Below are positions 35,799 through 44,384 of a stretch of 64,000 nucleotides of DNA, one piece after another. The stretch's first letter is position 1; each line of letters begins with the position of its first letter. Origin of the DNA: Streptomyces sp. NBC_01016 (GTDB taxonomy: Bacteria > Actinomycetota > Actinomycetes > Streptomycetales > Streptomycetaceae); NCBI RefSeq assembly GCF_026341035.1, contig NZ_JAPEOQ010000001.1:744001-808000 (forward strand). Direction: 5' to 3'. A model generated the notes under the pieces. The model saw only the letters and a list, made by a program, of their open reading frames with translations, made no database searches and had not been told where the DNA came from. The position numbers were made by a program, and so were the translations under genes.

Positions 35799-36629
35799 CT
35801 AGATCAACCCATGCTCCCGCAGATAGTCCAACTGTGCCCGCACGCTCAGTTCGGCTGCCGGCCACAGGGAGCGGTCCACGTCCGCGTAGACGTGTGTCAC
35901 GACGTCGGGGGCGGACACGTAGCCGTTCTCGACGGCCGTTTCCACCTGGGCGAGGCGGCCCGCGCGGTGTGCCAGGTAGAACTCGACGGCGCCCTGGGCG
36001 TCCTCCAGGACCGGGCCGTGGCCCGGCAGGACCGTGTGCACGCCGTCGTCGACCGTCAGGGAGCGCAGGCGGCGCAGCGAGTCCAGGTAGTCGCCGAGGC
36101 GGCCGTCCGGGTGGGCGACCACCGTCGTGCCGCGCCCGAGGATCGTGTCGCCGGTCAACACGGCCTGGTCGGCGGGGAGATGGAAGCAGAGGGAGTCAGC
36201 GGTGTGGCCAGGGGTCGGTACGACGCGCAGCTCCAGGCCGCCCGTGGTGATCACGTCTCCGGCGGCCAGGCCCTCGTCGCCGAGCCGCAGCGCCGGGTCG
36301 AGCGCCCGCACCTTCGTCCCGGTCAACTCGGCGAACCGGCCCGCCCCTTCGGCGTGGTCCGGGTGCCCGTGCGTGAGGAGGGTGAGCGCGACCCGCTTGC
36401 CCGCCTTCTCGGCGATGTCGAGGACGGCGTGCAGATGCGCGTCGTCCAGCGGTCCCGGGTCGATGACGACGGCGAGGTCGCTGTCCGGTTCGGCGACGAT
36501 CCAGGTGTTGGTGCCGTCGAGGGTCATCGCGGAGGCGTTGGGCGCCAGGACGTTGACCGCGCGGGCGGTGGCGGGGCCCGTGAGGACGACGCCGCGCGGC
36601 TGGCCGGGCAGGGCCGCGGCTTCGGTCAT
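35799..36629 (-). CDS. Metallo-beta-lactamase-fold hydrolase (LACTB2-like)
   Basis: 276 residues. The metal-binding motif is LTHGHPDHAEGA (THxHxDH), with further ligands in PTPGHTADS and TGDTILGRG. The C-terminal winged-helix extension is typical of LACTB2-like proteins, some of which are ribonucleases. The ATG at 36629 overlaps the stop of the NUDIX gene (ATGA). The NUDIX-MBL pair is conserved in actinobacteria. Confidence 0.88.
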   Translation of the reverse strand: MTEAAALPGQPRGVVLTGPATARAVNVLAPNASAMTLDGTNTWIVAEPDSDLAVVIDPGPLDDAHLHAVLDIAEKAGKRVALTLLTHGHPDHAEGAGRFAELTGTKVRALDPALRLGDEGLAAGDVITTGGLELRVVPTPGHTADSLCFHLPADQAVLTGDTILGRGTTVVAHPDGRLGDYLDSLRRLRSLTVDDGVHTVLPGHGPVLEDAQGAVEFYLAHRAGRLAQVETAVENGYVSAPDVVTHVYADVDRSLWPAAELSVRAQLDYLREHGLI

Positions 36630-37516
36630 GAGGAGGCTCCCCCGTTGCTGTCGCTGTTCCCGGTCGGGATGTGCTTGGTGAACTCGTCGTGTCCCGGCCA
36701 GGACAGCACCAGCTCGTCCTCCTCCATGCGCGCCTGCGCGAGTACGGGCGTGAGATCTCGCCCCGCCGCCCCCGCGAGGGCGCCGCGCACGTCGTCGTAC
36801 GCCTCCAGGGTGCGCAACGTCGCGATCGTCGGCGGCATCATCGTCAGCTCGCCCCGGTCGTACTCCGCCGCGGCCCGCCCCGGCATGATCCACACCGTGC
36901 GGTCGGCCTCGGAGGAGTCGTCGCTGGTGCGCTGACCCGCCGGGAGCGCGGCCACGAAGAACCACGTGTCGTAGCGGCGCGGCTCGAACTCGGGGGTGAT
37001 CCAGCGGGCCCACGCGCCGAGCAGATCGGAGCGCAGCACCAGGCCGCGGTTCTCCAGGAACCCGGCGAAGGACAGGTCCCGGTCGATCAGCGCCTGCCGG
37101 TCGGCCTGCCACTGCTCGCCCGTCGTGTCGTCGACGACGGTGTCCGGGGTCGGTCCGGCGAGCAGCACGCCCGCCTCCTCGAACGTCTCCCGCACGGCGG
37201 CGCAGACGATCGCCTGGGCCTCCCGCTCAGGCACCCCGAGCCGCTCGGCCCACACCTGGAGCGAAGGACCGGCCCAGCGGACCAGCCGGTCGTCGTCGCG
37301 CGGGTCGACGCCGCCGCCCGGATACGCGTAGGCGCCCGCCGCGAACTTCATCGACGTACGTCTGCGGAGCATGTGCACCTCGGGGCCACCGGGCGAGGCG
37401 TCTCTGAGCAGCATCACGGTGGCCGCGCGGCGCGGAGTCGCGGGTGTGAGTGTGCCGTCGGCGAGGGCACGGATGCGTTCCGGCCACTCCGGGGGATACC
37501 ACTGCCCATTTGCCAT
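36626..37516 (-). CDS. NUDIX hydrolase, NUDT19-like
   Basis: 296 residues. The fold contains AYAYPGGGVDPRDDD with an insertion and CAAVRETFEEAGVLLAG completing the NUDIX box, an arrangement seen in RP2p/NUDT19 (CoA or NAD-cap hydrolases). It is coupled to the downstream beta-lactamase-fold gene by a 4-base overlap. The ATG at 37516 starts MANGQWYPPEW. Confidence 0.86.
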   Translation of the reverse strand: MANGQWYPPEWPERIRALADGTLTPATPRRAATVMLLRDASPGGPEVHMLRRRTSMKFAAGAYAYPGGGVDPRDDDRLVRWAGPSLQVWAERLGVPEREAQAIVCAAVRETFEEAGVLLAGPTPDTVVDDTTGEQWQADRQALIDRDLSFAGFLENRGLVLRSDLLGAWARWITPEFEPRRYDTWFFVAALPAGQRTSDDSSEADRTVWIMPGRAAAEYDRGELTMMPPTIATLRTLEAYDDVRGALAGAAGRDLTPVLAQARMEEDELVLSWPGHDEFTKHIPTGNSDSNGGASS

Positions 37517-37548
37517 GGCCGGAGGCTAACCGCTGACGGCCGGATGTT

Positions 37549-37587
37549 CGAGAGGCCGCCCACGACGAAGATCGTGGACGGCCTCTC
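37549..37587 (-). terminator. Terminator after ridA
   Basis: 16-bp stem CGAGAGGCCG.CCACGA / TCGTGGACGGCCTCTCG with one bulge and a CGAAGA loop, 17 bases past the ridA stop on the minus strand. Confidence 0.75.
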
Positions 37588-37603
37588 GTACGAGAACGGC
37601 AGC

Positions 37604-38077
37604 TCAGGCCTCGGAGGTGAGCTCCACCTGGATCTCGACCTCGACCGGCGCGTCCAGCGGCAGCACGGCCACGCCGACGGCGCTGCGCGCGTGCACGCCC
37701 TTGTCGCCGAGGACCTCGCCGAGCAGCTCGCTCGCGCCGTTGATGACGCCGGGCTGGCCGGTGAAGTCGGTGGCGGAGGCCACGAAGCCGACGACCTTCA
37801 CGACACGCGCGATGCGGTCCAGGTCACCGGCGACGGATTTGACCGCCGCGAGCGCGTTCAGCGCGCAGGTGCGGGCCAGGTCCTTGGCCTGCTCGTCGGT
37901 GACCTCGTCGCCGACCTTGCCGGTCAGCGGCAGCTTGCCGTCGACCATGGGCAGCTGCCCCGCCGTGTACACGTACACACCGGACTGCACGGCCGGCTGG
38001 TACGCGGCGACCGGGGGGACGACGGGCGGCAGGGTCAGGCCCAGCTCGGTGAGCCGCGCCTCCACCTGCCCGCTCAT
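37604..38077 (-). CDS. RidA/YjgF-family protein
   Basis: 157 residues. RidA proteins hydrolyse reactive enamine/imine intermediates. The family core is visible (YVYTAGQLPMVDGKLPLTGKVG; VKVVGFVASATDFTGQP; HARSAVGVAVLPLDAPVEVE), with the conserved Arg in ARSAVGV and Glu near the C-terminus. It is longer than E. coli RidA by about 30 residues at the N-terminus. The ATG at 38077 overlaps the stop of the DUF4177 gene. Confidence 0.87.
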   Translation of the reverse strand: MSGQVEARLTELGLTLPPVVPPVAAYQPAVQSGVYVYTAGQLPMVDGKLPLTGKVGDEVTDEQAKDLARTCALNALAAVKSVAGDLDRIARVVKVVGFVASATDFTGQPGVINGASELLGEVLGDKGVHARSAVGVAVLPLDAPVEVEIQVELTSEA

Positions 38078-38238
38078 GCGGCCTTCTCCCGCTTCAAGTA
38101 CGCCACCAGCTGCTCGGGGTTGTTCGGCCCCGGCACGACCTGGACCAGCTCCCAGCCGTCCTCGCCCCAGGTGTCCAGGATCTGCTTCGTCGCGTGCACG
38201 AGGAGCGGCACGGTCGCGTATTCCCACTTCTTTGCCAT
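38074..38238 (-). CDS. DUF4177 small protein
   Basis: 54 residues, with the family pattern KKWEYATVPL, DTWGEDGWELVQVVPG and a basic end (LKREKAA). The stop overlaps the ridA start (ATGA), so the two are coupled. DUF4177 has no known activity. The start ATG is at 38238, immediately preceded by GGCCCC, so the ribosome binding site is weak. It diverges from the ArsA-like pair. Confidence 0.85.
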   Translation of the reverse strand: MAKKWEYATVPLLVHATKQILDTWGEDGWELVQVVPGPNNPEQLVAYLKREKAA

Positions 38239-38324
38239 GGGGCCGACTGTATCCGTCCGGACATGGCCGAAGCGTTCCGGAGGCTGCTGCGTGGATGTCC
38301 GACGTACTGGTTAGGCTCGAATAC

Positions 38325-39326
38325 GTGAGCAGGCTCCAGGTCGTCAGCGGCAAGGGCGGGACCGGAAAGACCACGGTCGCCGCTGCACTCGCGCTCGCCC
38401 TCGCGACCGAGGGAAAGCGCACTCTCCTCGTGGAGGTGGAGGGCAGACAAGGCATCGCACAGCTCTTCGAGACGGAGGCGCTCCCCTACGAGGAGCGGAA
38501 GATCGCCGTCGCGCCCGGTGGCGGGGAGGTGTTCGCGCTCGCCATCGACCCTGAACTGGCGTTGCTGGACTACCTCCAGATGTTCTACAAGCTGGGCAGC
38601 GCGGGCCGCGCCCTGAAGAAGCTGGGCGCGATCGACTTCGCGACCACCATCGCGCCGGGCCTGCGGGACGTGCTCCTGACGGGCAAGGCGTGCGAGGCGG
38701 TGCGCAGAAAAGACAAGCAGGGGCGCTACATCTACGACTACGTGGTGATGGACGCGCCGCCCACCGGCCGCATCACCCGGTTCCTCAACGTGAACGACGA
38801 GGTGGCGGGGCTCGCCAAGATGGGCCCGATACACAATCAGGCGCAGGCGGTGATGCGGGTCCTCAAGTCCCGTGAGACCGCGGTGCACTTGGTGACCCTC
38901 CTCGAGGAGATGCCGGTGCAGGAGACCCTCGACGGGGTCGCCGAGTTGCGCGCCGCGAAGCTGCCCGTCGGACGGATCATGGTGAACATGGTGCGACCCG
39001 CACTTCTCGGGGAACCCGCCCTGGCACTGGCCTCCGACGGTGAGGTCCGCCCTGCGGTCACCGAGGCCCTGACGGCCGCCGGGCTCGGCAGCGCCAAGCG
39101 GCTCGTCGGCCCGCTGCTCGCGCAGGCCGGGGAGTACGCCGAGCGTTACGCCCTGGAGCGCGCCCAGCGCGACCAGCTCGCCGAGGCGGGCCTGCCGCTG
39201 CACGAACTGCCGTTGCTCACCGAGGGCCTCGACCTCTCCGGGCTCTACACGCTCGCCGAGGAACTGCGACAGCAAGGGATCCAAGGGATTCAGGGAACCG
39301 CATCCAGGACAGGACGCCACTCATGA
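38325..39326 (+). CDS. ArsA/GET3-type ATPase, first copy
   Basis: 333 residues. The P-loop is VVSGKGGTGKTT (about 6-17), switch I is EVEGRQGIAQLF, and Walker B is YDYVVMDAPPTGR. There are no arsenite-binding cysteines, so an anion pump is unlikely; membrane-protein targeting or a MinD-like role is possible. TAGGCT lies 7 bases before the GTG start without a clear SD, suggesting a leaderless mRNA. The second ArsA gene follows after 13 bases, and the pair regularly precedes wblA in Streptomyces. Confidence 0.88.
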   Translation: MSRLQVVSGKGGTGKTTVAAALALALATEGKRTLLVEVEGRQGIAQLFETEALPYEERKIAVAPGGGEVFALAIDPELALLDYLQMFYKLGSAGRALKKLGAIDFATTIAPGLRDVLLTGKACEAVRRKDKQGRYIYDYVVMDAPPTGRITRFLNVNDEVAGLAKMGPIHNQAQAVMRVLKSRETAVHLVTLLEEMPVQETLDGVAELRAAKLPVGRIMVNMVRPALLGEPALALASDGEVRPAVTEALTAAGLGSAKRLVGPLLAQAGEYAERYALERAQRDQLAEAGLPLHELPLLTEGLDLSGLYTLAEELRQQGIQGIQGTASRTGRHS

Positions 39327-39339
39327 CGGGACGCCATTC

Positions 39340-40626
39340 ATGACGCTGACCCCTGAGGGCACGCTCGACGTGGACCCGCTGCTCGACGACCCGCAGACCC
39401 GCATCGTGGTGTGCTGCGGCAGCGGTGGCGTCGGCAAGACCACGACGGCCGCCGCCCTCGGGCTGCGCGCCGCCGAGCGCGGCCGCAAGGTCGTCGTCCT
39501 CACCATCGACCCGGCCCGCAGGCTCGCCCAGTCCATGGGCATCGACTCGCTGGACAACACCCCGCGCCGGGTGAAGGACTTCGACGACTCCGCGGGCGGC
39601 GAGCTGCACGCGATGATGCTCGACATGAAGCGCACGTTCGACGAGATCGTCGAGGCGCACGCGGACGAGGAGCGCGCGAAGGCGATCCTGAACAACCCCT
39701 TCTACCAGTCGCTTTCGGCCGGCTTCGCGGGCACGCAGGAGTACATGGCGATGGAGAAGCTGGGGCAGCTCAGGTCCCGCGACGAGTGGGACCTGATCGT
39801 CGTCGACACCCCGCCGTCCCGCTCCGCGCTCGACTTCCTGGACGCGCCGCAGCGACTCGGCTCGTTCCTGGACGGCAAGCTGATCCGGCTGCTCATGGCC
39901 CCGGCGAAGATCGGCGGGCGCGCGGGCATGAAGTTCCTGAACGTCGGGATGTCGATGATGACCGGCACGCTCGGCAAGCTGCTCGGCGGTCAACTCCTGC
40001 GCGACGTGCAGACGTTCGTGGCCGCGATGGACACGACGTTCGGCGGTTTCCGCACGCGCGCGGACGCCACGTACAAGCTGCTGCAGGCGCCCGGCACCGC
40101 GTTCCTCGTGGTCGCCGCGCCCGAGCGGGACGCGCTGCGCGAGGCCGCGTACTTCGTGGAGCGGCTGGCCGCGGAGAAGATGCCGCTGGCCGGGCTCGTA
40201 CTGAACCGGGTGCACGGCAGCGGCGCGAGCCGGCTCTCGGCCGAGCGGGCGCTTGCCGCCGCGGAAAATCTTGACGAGCGCCGCATTGTGGATCAGACGG
40301 GCGGGAAGGAAGAGGGTCGTGCCACTCCCGAGGCACCCCCCGAATCATCTTCCGAAGCGCCCTTCGAGGCATCCCCCGAAACATCCGAGGCCGACCCCAC
40401 GGCCGAGCCCGGCATTGAGCAACTGACCGCGGGACTACTGCGGTTGCACGCGGAGCGCATGCAGATGGTCGCGCGCGAACAGCGCACGCGTGACCGCTTC
40501 ACCGCGCTGCATCCCGAGGTCGCCGTGACCGAGGTCGCGGCCCTGCCCGGTGACGTACACGACCTGGCAGGCCTCAGGGACATCGGAGAACGGCTCGCGG
40601 CCGGTGGCACTCCGGCCGGAGCTTGA
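39340..40626 (+). CDS. ArsA/GET3-type ATPase, second copy with acidic insert
   Basis: 428 residues. The P-loop is CCGSGGVGKTTT (about 25-36), with a signature TIDPARRLAQSMG and Walker B LIVVDTPPSRSALDF. An acidic, Pro/Ser/Glu-rich stretch at about 318-358 interrupts the C-terminal part. It probably forms a heterodimer with the first ArsA protein. The start region is a tandem duplication of 17 bp (39312-39328 and 39329-39345) that also contains the first gene's stop codon. Confidence 0.88.
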   Translation: MTLTPEGTLDVDPLLDDPQTRIVVCCGSGGVGKTTTAAALGLRAAERGRKVVVLTIDPARRLAQSMGIDSLDNTPRRVKDFDDSAGGELHAMMLDMKRTFDEIVEAHADEERAKAILNNPFYQSLSAGFAGTQEYMAMEKLGQLRSRDEWDLIVVDTPPSRSALDFLDAPQRLGSFLDGKLIRLLMAPAKIGGRAGMKFLNVGMSMMTGTLGKLLGGQLLRDVQTFVAAMDTTFGGFRTRADATYKLLQAPGTAFLVVAAPERDALREAAYFVERLAAEKMPLAGLVLNRVHGSGASRLSAERALAAAENLDERRIVDQTGGKEEGRATPEAPPESSSEAPFEASPETSEADPTAEPGIEQLTAGLLRLHAERMQMVAREQRTRDRFTALHPEVAVTEVAALPGDVHDLAGLRDIGERLAAGGTPAGA

Positions 40627-40699
40627 GCCGTACGTCCGTGGCCCGACGGACAGTTCCGACGGTTCCCACAGTTCCTACGGACAGTGGTGCGCACGCCGG

Positions 40700-41044
40700 C
40701 TAACCGACGGCCGCGTACCTCTCGTACGTCTCGTCGTTCTCCAGTTCCACGGGCAGTAGGCCCGCGCCGCGCTCGTACTCCGTACGCGCTGTCTCAAGCA
40801 GCGTGCGCCATGACGTGACGGTCGGACGCCTGCGCAGCAACGCGCGACGCTCCCGCTCCGTCATGCCACCCCACACGCCGAACTCGACGCGATTGTCGAG
40901 CGCGTCCGCCAGGCACTCGGTCCGCACGGGGCATCCCGTGCACACCGCCTTCGCCCGGTTCTGCGCTGCTCCTTGAACGAACAGTTCGTCCGGATCGGTA
41001 GTGCGGCAGGCCGCCTGCGCACTCCAGTCGACTACCCAGCCCAT
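40700..41044 (-). CDS. wblA: WhiB-like regulator WblA
   Basis: 114 residues. The 4Fe-4S ligands are Cys13, Cys35, Cys38 and Cys44 (C-x2-C-x5-C after the first), followed by FGVWGGMTERERRALLRR, the WhiB-family turn and basic helix. WblA represses antibiotic genes and is needed for sporulation in streptomycetes. The ATG at 41044 (MGWVVDWS) follows GGGAGAGGA; an in-frame codon at 41101 would add a proline-rich head and is less likely. Confidence 0.93.
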   Translation of the reverse strand: MGWVVDWSAQAACRTTDPDELFVQGAAQNRAKAVCTGCPVRTECLADALDNRVEFGVWGGMTERERRALLRRRPTVTSWRTLLETARTEYERGAGLLPVELENDETYERYAAVG

Positions 41045-41494
41045 ACCGGCGCCGTCCTCTCCCGAATCGAGGCTCCCCCACGGCGGCAGCGGCATATTCA
41101 CCGCCGCCAGTTGAGGACGTTACGGAAGGTGGGCACAGCGCAACACCCCCTTCGGGCCCAATCTTGAATGGTCCGAACGGACTATGCGTGAGCGGCAGAT
41201 CACCCGACGGAGTGACCGAAGGACATGCGTAATAACCCCGGCAAACCGGGACAGTTCACTTGAGTCACAACGGGCGTGGAGTGACACACAAGGCGAAGTC
41301 GGACGCCCCCTGAGCCCTACGCGAAGACGCGCGAAAGGGTCCGAGAATGACTACAAGAGGCACTTCATACGTACCGGGAACGATTCGGGGTCGTCCCGCA
41401 TCTTGATACGAGACCGCACTGCTGTGACAGTTGAGTGCAGCTTAGGCCAAGGCATATACGGCTGTCCGGAGAATCGACACGTAGGCTGCCCCGT
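41045..41494. other. wblA leader and ponA-side promoter region
   Basis: A 450-base divergent spacer without a convincing gene. The wblA leader and promoters should be here; wblA is known to be under complex developmental control. On the plus strand TAGGCT at 41482 lies 7 bases before the ATG of the penicillin-binding protein, a likely -10 for a leaderless transcript. Confidence 0.5.
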
Positions 41495-43732
41495 ATGGGA
41501 AAGAAGCGCTCGGGCGGTGGCGGCGGTACGTCGCCGGCCCAACAGGCCGCCAAGTTCCTCGGAGTCAGCGTGCTCGCAGGAGCCGTGCTGGCGGGGATCG
41601 CCCTGCCCGCGGCAGGCGCGCTGGGTCTCGCGGCCAAGGGCTCGGTCGAGGGATTCGACGAGATTCCGGCGACGTTGAAGACCCCGCCGCTGAGCCAGCG
41701 CACCACGATCCTGGACAACGAGGGCGGGAAGATCGCGACCGTCTACTCGCGCGACCGCACGGTCGTGAAGCTCGACGACATCTCGCCGTACATGCAGAAG
41801 GCGATCGTCGCGATCGAGGACTCGCGGTTCTACGAGCACGGCGCCGTCGACGCGAAGGGCATCCTGCGCGCGATCAACGCCAACGCGCAGAACGGCGGCG
41901 TCTCGCAGGGCGCCTCCACCCTCACCCAGCAGTACGTGAAGAACGTCTTCATGGAAGAGGCGGGCGACGACCCGACCAAGCTGGCGCAGGCGACTCAGCA
42001 GACCATCGGCCGCAAGGTCAAGGAGCTGAAGTACGCGATCCAGGTGGAGAACGAGGTCGGCAAGAAGAAGATCCTCAACAACTACCTGAACATCACGTAC
42101 TTCGGGCAGCAGGCGTACGGCGTCGAGGCCGCGGCCCAGCGCTACTTCTCCAAGCCGGCCAAGGACCTGAACATCCAGGAGTCGGCGATGCTCGCCGGCA
42201 TCGTGCAGTCCCCCAGCCGCTACGACCCCGTCAACGACGAGGCCGAGGCGAAGAAGCGGCGCAACATCGTGCTCCAGCGGATGGCGGAGACGCACGACAT
42301 CACGCAGGCCGAGGCCGCCAAGGCCAAGGAGACGCCGATCGGCCTGAAGGTCAGCAGGCCGCAGAACGGCTGCATCACCGCGCAGCACGGCGCGGCGTTC
42401 TTCTGCGACTACGTCAGGAACTCCTTCCTCAACAACCCGGCCTATGGCAAGACGTCCGAGGAGCGGGCCAAGATCTGGAACCGCGGCGGCCTGACGGTGA
42501 AGACGACGCTCGACCCGCAGACGCAGGAGTCCGTGGAGGACTCGGTCAAGCGCCACGTCTACCAGTCGGACAAGGTCGACGCGGCGGGCGCGTTCGTCGA
42601 GCCCGGCACCGGCAAGGTCCTCGGCATGGGCCAGTCCAAGCCGTACGGCTCCGACGCGAGCAAGAACGAGTCGGAGATGAACTACTCCGTCAACTACCGG
42701 GACGGCGGCTCCAACCTCGGCTTCCCGACGGGTTCGACGTTCAAGCCGTTCGTGGCGGCAGCGGCCCTGGAGAAGGGCACGTCGGTGACGAAGCAGTACC
42801 CGGCGCCGTACCAGATGCCGTACCCGAGCCGGGTCCAGACGTGCAGCGGCAAGCCGTGGGTCAACGACGGCGGCTACAAGCTGGAGAACGAGAACGAGTC
42901 GGAGGTCGGCCCGTACCGCCTCAAGGAGGCGATGGCCAAGTCCATCAACACGTACTTCGTGCAGATGATCGGCGACATCGGCATGTGCCCGGTCGTGAAG
43001 ATGACCGACAAGCTGGGCGTGGTGCAGGGCAACGGCAAGAAGGTCGACGAGGTGCCCTCGTCCATGACCCTCGGCTCGACGGGTCTCTCGCCGCTCACGA
43101 TGGCCTCCGCGTACGCGGCGTTCGCCAACCGCGGCACGTACTGCACGCCCGTCGCCATCGACGCGATCACCGACCCCAACGGCAAGGCGCTCGACGTGCC
43201 GAAGTCGAAGTGCTCGCGCGCGATGTCGCAGTCGACCGCCGACAAGATCAATACGCTGCTCAGCGGCGTGATCGACTCCGGTACGGGCAAGACGGCCGGC
43301 CTCAGCGGGCGGGACAACGCGGGCAAGACCGGTACCACCGACGCCCGTAAGAACGCCTGGTTCGCCGGCTACACGCCGAACCTGTCCGGCGCCGTCTGGG
43401 TCGGCAGCGCCTCGCAGGCCGTCGAGATGACCGACATCACCATCGGTGGCCAGTACCACGACAAGGTCTTCGGCGCCGATACGCCGGGTCCGATCTGGCG
43501 GGACGCCATGACCGGCGCGCTGTCCGGCAAGGACGCGCCCACCTTCAACAAGGTGAACATCCCGGACCCGGACAAGAAGAAGGACAAGAGCAAGAACAAG
43601 GGCGACAAGCCCGACGCCGGGGACGACGGGGGCAACGGCGATACCGACCCGCTGCCCGACATCTCGATCCCGCCGGACCTCATCGGCGGCAATGGGAACG
43701 GGAACGGACACGGGGGCGGTTGGGGCCGGTAA
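41495..43732 (+). CDS. Bifunctional class A penicillin-binding protein
   Basis: 745 residues. One N-terminal membrane helix (about 20-45) is followed by a GT51 glycosyltransferase domain with EDSRFYEHG (Glu108) and then a transpeptidase domain with GSTFKPF (nucleophile Ser414), SIN (KSINTYF) and KTGTT (Lys611). The C-terminal tail is Lys/Asp- then Gly/Asn-rich and probably unstructured. It polymerises and cross-links peptidoglycan outside the membrane. No SD precedes the ATG; it may be leaderless. Confidence 0.93.
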   Translation: MGKKRSGGGGGTSPAQQAAKFLGVSVLAGAVLAGIALPAAGALGLAAKGSVEGFDEIPATLKTPPLSQRTTILDNEGGKIATVYSRDRTVVKLDDISPYMQKAIVAIEDSRFYEHGAVDAKGILRAINANAQNGGVSQGASTLTQQYVKNVFMEEAGDDPTKLAQATQQTIGRKVKELKYAIQVENEVGKKKILNNYLNITYFGQQAYGVEAAAQRYFSKPAKDLNIQESAMLAGIVQSPSRYDPVNDEAEAKKRRNIVLQRMAETHDITQAEAAKAKETPIGLKVSRPQNGCITAQHGAAFFCDYVRNSFLNNPAYGKTSEERAKIWNRGGLTVKTTLDPQTQESVEDSVKRHVYQSDKVDAAGAFVEPGTGKVLGMGQSKPYGSDASKNESEMNYSVNYRDGGSNLGFPTGSTFKPFVAAAALEKGTSVTKQYPAPYQMPYPSRVQTCSGKPWVNDGGYKLENENESEVGPYRLKEAMAKSINTYFVQMIGDIGMCPVVKMTDKLGVVQGNGKKVDEVPSSMTLGSTGLSPLTMASAYAAFANRGTYCTPVAIDAITDPNGKALDVPKSKCSRAMSQSTADKINTLLSGVIDSGTGKTAGLSGRDNAGKTGTTDARKNAWFAGYTPNLSGAVWVGSASQAVEMTDITIGGQYHDKVFGADTPGPIWRDAMTGALSGKDAPTFNKVNIPDPDKKKDKSKNKGDKPDAGDDGGNGDTDPLPDISIPPDLIGGNGNGNGHGGGWGR

Positions 43733-43752
43733 GGCCCCCGCAGACCGGTAAG

Positions 43753-43788
43753 GAAGAGGGCGCATCCCACACGGGATGCGCCCTCTTC
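43753..43788. terminator. Bidirectional terminator between PBP and YqeY-like gene
   Basis: Perfect 16-bp arms GAAGAGGGCGCATCCC / GGGATGCGCCCTCTTC with an ACAC loop, followed by TTCG. The genes on both sides are convergent. Confidence 0.85.
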
Positions 43789-43843
43789 TTCGTCTCTTCG
43801 TCGTTCGTGGCGGAGCTCAGCTCTTCGCCGTTCGTGACGGAGC

Positions 43844-44308
43844 TCAGCCCGCCAGGAGGCGCTTGACCGTGGAGGCCACCCGGCCGCCCTCGGCGCGGTC
43901 CGCGACCTTCGGCTTCACGATCTTCATGACCTGGCCCATGGCCCTCGGCCCCTCGGCGCCGGCCGCCTTCGCCTCCTCGACCGCCTGCGCGACGATCTGC
44001 TCGAGCTCGGCGTCGGACAGCTGCTGCGGCAGGTACTCGGCGAGCACCACGCCCTCCGCCTCCTCGCGGCTCGCGGACTCGGCGCGGCCCGCCTTCTCGA
44101 AGGCCTCGGCAGCCTCGCGGCGCTTCTTCGCCTCCTTGGCGATCACCTTCTGCACCTCGTCGTCCGTCAGCTCACGCTTCTCCGTGCCCGCGACTTCCTG
44201 GTTGGTGATCGCGGAGAGGGTCAGCCGGAGCGTCGAGGAGCGGAGCTCGTTGCGCTCCCTGATCGCGGCGTTGAGGTCGTCCTGCAACTTCGACTTGAGC
44301 GTGGTCAT
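43844..44308 (-). CDS. GatB/YqeY-domain protein
   Basis: 154 residues. The YqeY fold is clear: LKSKLQDDLNAAIRERNELRSSTLRLTLSAI at the start, AEAFEKAGRAESASREEAEG, then YLPQQLSDAELE. The domain also occurs at the C-terminus of GatB, where it contacts tRNA; the stand-alone form is of unknown role. The ATG at 44308 begins MTTLKSKL. It is divergent from the phosphoesterase gene. Confidence 0.9.
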   Translation of the reverse strand: MTTLKSKLQDDLNAAIRERNELRSSTLRLTLSAITNQEVAGTEKRELTDDEVQKVIAKEAKKRREAAEAFEKAGRAESASREEAEGVVLAEYLPQQLSDAELEQIVAQAVEEAKAAGAEGPRAMGQVMKIVKPKVADRAEGGRVASTVKRLLAG

Positions 44309-44384
44309 GACTTGATTGTCGCAGGTGCGCGAGGCCCCACGCCCGCGGATTTCCGGGGCGGGGCCGGTCTGACACGATGGGCCC

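Noticed and set aside
41351..43765. 804-codon minus ORF opposite the penicillin-binding protein
   Set aside because: Val/Arg/Leu-rich shadow without domain.
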